Assembly: GCF_947497005.1 (NCBI RefSeq)
Contig: NZ_CANMFF010000002.1
Coordinates: 248,001 to 312,000, forward strand
Direction of reading: 5' to 3'
Length of the DNA: 64,000 nucleotides
From: an uncultured Ruegeria sp.
GTDB taxonomy: Bacteria > Pseudomonadota > Alphaproteobacteria > Rhodobacterales > Rhodobacteraceae
Shown here: piece by piece, positions 63,107-64,000 of the stretch
How positions within the stretch are numbered: the first letter of the stretch is position 1
Layout of the letters: each line of letters starts with the position of its first letter
Program-made: the position numbers and the translations under genes
Notes under the pieces: model-generated
What the model was told of the DNA's origin: nothing
Seen by the model: the letters and a program-made list of their open reading frames with translations, nothing else
Databases searched by the model: none

Positions 63107-64000
63107 GCCTTCACCAGACAAGCTGTTGCCACAGACGCGATGCCCTCACTACGACCGGTGAAGCCCAGACGCTCGGACGTAGTCGCCTTGACCGACACCT
63201 GATCAGCGCGCAGCCCCATGATTTCAGATATTCTTTCCCGCATGGACGTAGCGTGCGGGCCGATTTTCGGATATTCGCAGACCAGTGTGCAATCGACGTT
63301 CGAAATGCGATATCCCATCTGTTCGGCTAATTCGACAGCGTGGCGCAGAAAGATCTCGCTGGCTGCACCTTTCCATTGCGGGTCCGAAGGGGGGAAATGC
63401 TGACCGATGTCCCCCTGCGCTAATGCGCCATAGATCGCATCGGTAACCGCGTGCATCCCAACATCCGCATCTGAATGGCCCTGCAGGCCGCGGTCATGCG
63501 GCACTTTCACCCCGCAGAGGATCACATGGTCCCCGTCGCCGAAGCGGTGCACATCGTAGCCATTGCCCAGCCTTACATCCATATCCGTTCCCATTATGCG
63601 TTCCGCCCGGGCAAAGTCCTCGGGTCGGGTGATTTTCAGATTGTCCGCATCGCCCGGAACGATGCAGACGTCGAGCCCTGCGGCCCGTGCAACCTCAACA
63701 TCATCCGCAGCGCCGCCAGGATGGGTGGCGTGGGCGGTGGTGATGACATCGTAGTGAAACCCTTGCGGTGTTTGAGCTGCGAACAGGTTGCTACGATCCT
63801 GCGTGCCGGTCACGACGTCTTCCTGCCCAACCCACAGGGCATCTGTGACCGCCAGACCGGGCGCCGCCGCCCGATAGGCTTCTAGGGCGCTCAGAACGTC
63901 CTGAATAATGCGGCGTGTAACGCAAGGTCTTGCAACGTCATGGATCAAAACGCGCTGTACATTCAGGTCGGACAATGCCGACAGCCCATTGCGCACGGAT
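63103..64000 (-). CDS. ispDF: Bifunctional IspD/IspF (5' end outside window)
   Basis: Fusion of 2-C-methyl-D-erythritol 4-phosphate cytidylyltransferase and 2-C-methyl-D-erythritol 2,4-cyclodiphosphate synthase of the non-mevalonate isoprenoid pathway. The visible part holds the IspD C-terminal half ([38 protein letters not shown]). From [17 protein letters not shown] onward comes the complete IspF domain with metal-binding DVHRF and [15 protein letters not shown]. The frame is open to the window edge. Fused ispDF is typical of alphaproteobacteria. Overlaps pgpA by 4 nt. Confidence 0.95.
   Translation of the reverse strand, partial: SVRNGLSALSDLNVQRVLIHDVARPCVTRRIIQDVLSALEAYRAAAPGLAVTDALWVGQEDVVTGTQDRSNLFAAQTPQGFHYDVITTAHATHPGGAADDVEVARAAGLDVCIVPGDADNLKITRPEDFARAERIMGTDMDVRLGNGYDVHRFGDGDHVILCGVKVPHDRGLQGHSDADVGMHAVTDAIYGALAQGDIGQHFPPSDPQWKGAASEIFLRHAVELAEQMGYRISNVDCTLVCEYPKIGPHATSMRERISEIMGLRADQVSVKATTSERLGFTGRSEGIASVATACLVKA

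Overview
The window reads as a chromosomal segment of an alphaproteobacterium of the order Rhodobacterales, most likely the marine Roseobacter group (Ruegeria/Phaeobacter-like). This is inferred from gene content and order, not from a database search. The pointers are a fused ispDF gene, an L-carnitine dehydrogenase fused to a thioesterase, a DUF4167 protein beside prfA-prmC, the lptG-lptD-surA-pdxA-rsmA series, and the dnaB/alr/mlaE/mlaF/pqiA/radA/cvpA/purF series. I see no prophage, transposase, rRNA, tRNA or CRISPR array. Most of the window is compact housekeeping DNA, with short overlaps of the ATGA type joining genes into operons.

Layout. 1-4.4 kb: 3' part of enolase, two small envelope proteins, a GNAT acetyltransferase coupled to a nucleoside hydrolase, and mazG. 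4.4-8.8 kb: an M20 amidohydrolase followed by two different ureohydrolases (an SpeB-type agmatinase and a guanidinobutyrase-like paralogue), then small envelope proteins. 8.8-11.7 kb: prfA, prmC and a DUF4167 protein. 11.7-18.7 kb, minus strand: an AT-rich orphan, then rsmA, pdxA, a SurA-type chaperone, lptD and lptG (ribosome and LPS biogenesis). 18.8-21.9 kb: pepA, holC and an aldo/keto reductase. 21.9-26.6 kb: a carnitine-degradation cluster made of a divergent GlxA/CdhR-type regulator, a BKACE enzyme, a Cys-rich lipoprotein, the dehydrogenase-thioesterase fusion and an SDR. Repeated putative operator boxes lie between regulator and operon. 26.6-29.9 kb: an XRE regulator facing a DUF2061-desaturase pair across a perfect palindrome, then an EamA transporter.

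29.9-34.8 kb, minus strand: a DEAD-box helicase, a glycosyltransferase coupled to an unknown protein, and prfC. 34.9-39.6 kb: a SnoaL-fold gene behind a LexA-type box, an SDR without the usual catalytic residues, a HEAT-repeat protein, ArsM and an ABC ATPase. 39.7-42.4 kb: surE-pcm-nlpD. 42.4-46.9 kb: a WYL regulator, a small ABM-fold protein, tatABC, a DUF815 ATPase and an SDR. 46.9-56.3 kb, minus strand: purF, cvpA, radA, a coiled-coil membrane protein, pqiA, mlaFE and alr, interrupted by two apparently inserted small genes. 56.5-64 kb: a GNAT enzyme, a Hint-domain protein, dnaB, pyrE, amtB, pncC, pgpA and partial ispDF.

The points most worth a second look are: the three copies of a palindromic intergenic element ending in GCCAGATGAA; the operator array and unexplained Cys-rich lipoprotein of the carnitine cluster; the absence of lptF between lptG and pepA; the LexA-type box ahead of the SnoaL gene; the free-standing CxxCxGxG zinc protein with a tiny upstream ORF; and the regulator-palindrome-DUF2061-desaturase module. 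I did not find one feature I would confidently call an entirely new system.
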